Of a stretch of DNA of 64,000 nt, positions 62,869 to 64,000 are shown in pieces (within the stretch, counting starts at the first letter, position 1; each line of letters starts with the position of its first letter). The stretch covers positions 62,001-126,000 of the forward strand of contig NZ_JAHFVK010000001.1 in the NCBI RefSeq assembly GCF_018599195.1, given 5' to 3'. The position numbers and the translations under genes are program-made. Under the pieces are notes generated by a model. The model saw nothing but the letters and a program-made list of their open reading frames with translations. It was not told the DNA's origin and did not search any database. The DNA is from Croceibacterium selenioxidans. GTDB taxonomy: Bacteria; Pseudomonadota; Alphaproteobacteria; Sphingomonadales; Sphingomonadaceae.

Positions 62869-63874
62869 AGACCCGTCTTCCCGATTTTGGCGCCAGAATC
62901 AGCCAGCCGATCGCGAACAGAGCGGTCGGCAGCCACAGCAAGAGATGCAGCAGCAAGATCACCGCGGCCGCAAAGTCCCGATCGACTCCGACGGCCTGGA
63001 ATGACAGCACGCCGAAGTAGTCGAAAGACCCGAAGTGCCCTGGCAAGGCGGGGACCAAGGTACCCAGCATTGCGATTGTAAAGGCGAAGAACGGCTTGAG
63101 CCACTCGCTGACCGTTCCATCGAGGCTGACCCAGACCGCCAGGGCGAGCACACTCTCCAGCAGCCAGATAAGCAGCGAGAAAGCGATCAACCGGCTCATG
63201 CGGCTGAGTGTGCCGGCTTCCTTGATGGCATCCGACATCGACGCGATGCCAGCGCCGATAAGCGCGATCGTGCGCCGCCGAGATTGGCGCAAGCGCTCCC
63301 CGAGCCGGCTGAGCGCCAGGGGTGAGAACAGGATCAACACTCCCCCGACGGAGCACGCGATCATAACCCAGCGGAGCCGCTCCAGCACCAGGTCCGAAAC
63401 CTCGGCGTCGATGGCCATCAGCGCCAGGCAGGCCAACAGGACGATCGTAACCAGATCGAGCAGCCGCTCGAGCAGCATAGCGCCGAGGACCCTTCCTAGC
63501 GGGAGGTTCAGGCGATCGTGAAACCAGAAGACACGAAAACCATCACCCAATCGAAACGGAAGGATATCGTTGATTCCAAAGCTCGCGACAAAGGGCGCCA
63601 CGGTGGGAAGGAAGCGAATCTCGTGCCGGGTTCCTTCGAGCAAGAGCTTGAACCGGTAAGCGCGGAGCAGGAAATCGAGCGCGTAGGCGACGAGGCCGAC
63701 GATGAGAGGAGCCACCGCCGCCTTGCCGAAATGGGCGGCCACATCGCGATAATCGACCGATTGCCACAGCACGAACAGTGCGATCGCGCCGAATAGAATT
63801 CCGACTATGGCCTTGAGCCAACGCCAGCCCTTGTTTGCCGAGGAGGCGAACGCGGTATCCCCGGGCACTTCCAT
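62852..63874 (-). CDS. UPF0104/lysylphosphatidylglycerol-synthase TM domain protein (flippase-like)
   Basis: 340 residues with about seven or eight helices (AIVGILFGAIALFVLWQSV, PLIVGLVAYALDFLLRAYRF, FFAFTIAMLGTLVPALPGHFG, FAAAVILLLHLLLWLPTALFAI). LRAYRFKLLL, LPFRLGDGFRVFW, LLERLLDLV and PALPGHFGSFDY are family motifs. Members move lipids or glycolipids across the membrane. It starts 2 bp after the LuxR stop, same strand, so it is controlled with that regulator and may flip the product of the facing operon. Confidence 0.85.
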   Translation of the reverse strand: MEVPGDTAFASSANKGWRWLKAIVGILFGAIALFVLWQSVDYRDVAAHFGKAAVAPLIVGLVAYALDFLLRAYRFKLLLEGTRHEIRFLPTVAPFVASFGINDILPFRLGDGFRVFWFHDRLNLPLGRVLGAMLLERLLDLVTIVLLACLALMAIDAEVSDLVLERLRWVMIACSVGGVLILFSPLALSRLGERLRQSRRRTIALIGAGIASMSDAIKEAGTLSRMSRLIAFSLLIWLLESVLALAVWVSLDGTVSEWLKPFFAFTIAMLGTLVPALPGHFGSFDYFGVLSFQAVGVDRDFAAAVILLLHLLLWLPTALFAIGWLILAPKSGRRVFRPAS

Positions 63875-63876
63875 CG

Positions 63877-64000
63877 CTAGTCGTCGGTCAACATGTGGTG
63901 TTGCACGAAGAGCGAGGCGAGCATGGTCCGGCTCGAGATGTCGAGCTTGCGATAGATATTGCCCAGGTGGATGCTGACCGTGCCTTCGGCGGAGCCAAGT
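63877..64000 (-). CDS. LuxR-type regulator, C-terminal HTH (truncated by window edge)
   Basis: The last 40 codons on the minus strand read SAEGTVSIHLGNIYRKLDIS SRTML-like, matching the recognition helix of the LuxR/GerE HTH (EGTVKVHLxNIYxKL). The rest, including any receiver domain, lies beyond 64000. It is immediately upstream of the flippase-like gene, so it may be a response regulator of this lipid locus. Confidence 0.75.
   Translation of the reverse strand, partial: LGSAEGTVSIHLGNIYRKLDISSRTMLASLFVQHHMLTDD

Overview
The window is GC-rich, densely packed bacterial chromosome. It looks alphaproteobacterial, most likely order Sphingomonadales (Erythrobacteraceae or Sphingomonadaceae). The reasons are the alphaproteobacterial-type SspB, the order hisB-hisH-hisA-hisF-hisE-hinT running into ybgC-tolQRAB-pal, the ccoNOQPGHIS respiratory operon, the many ATGA/GTGA stop-start overlaps and the Pro/Ala-rich TolA. 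No rRNA, tRNA, CRISPR array, transposase or integrase was recognised.

Layout. 0-3.7 kb: the 3' part of an autotransporter-like subtilase, then a minus-strand gmk / conserved hypothetical / sspB group. 3.8-9.0 kb: a histidine operon with three non-his inserts (a GH130-like glycosidase, a 70-residue membrane protein locked between hisA and hisF, and a 57-residue secreted peptide), ending in a HIT protein. 9.1-13.6 kb: the Tol-Pal envelope system. 13.6-16.1 kb: small exported or membrane proteins, a J-domain protein and a SYLF protein.

16.1-26.5 kb is the most unusual region. It holds a cytosolic-looking trypsin plus von Willebrand A protein of 1154 residues, a DUF6065-JmjC/cupin fusion, a TIR-transmembrane-TPR protein coupled to an unrecognised acidic beta-rich 158-residue protein, and, facing them, a SLOG-like nucleotide-sensor protein with SLATT-like membrane segments. 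These domain types are the vocabulary of bacterial conflict systems, so this is the best candidate for an undescribed system. Repeat-rich DNA (a clustered AAGGTGACA motif and a perfect 30-bp inverted repeat) closes its right edge.

27.0-44.4 kb: an aldehyde dehydrogenase and then an exopolysaccharide locus: a Tat-type beta-helix protein, priming sugar-phosphate transferase, Wzc-like kinase, five glycosyltransferases, EEP phosphatase, polymerase, acetyltransferase, flippase and pyruvyltransferase. 44.5-47.3 kb: trhO, a small zinc-ribbon-like protein and an ABC-F ATPase. 47.4-55.1 kb: the complete cbb3 oxidase operon ccoN-O-Q-P-G-H-I-S on the minus strand, preceded by a perfect FNR/FixK box.

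55.3-64.0 kb is a second unusual locus. A seven-gene translationally coupled operon encodes a class III aminotransferase, a GT-C membrane glycosyltransferase, a UbiA enzyme with the HPTK signature of phosphoribosyl-polyprenyl-phosphate synthases, a HAD phosphatase, a small GMC partner, a GMC oxidoreductase and an SDR epimerase. A flippase-like membrane protein and a truncated LuxR regulator face it. I infer a lipid-linked pentose (DPA-like) or related glycolipid pathway that uses a GMC enzyme in place of DprE1.
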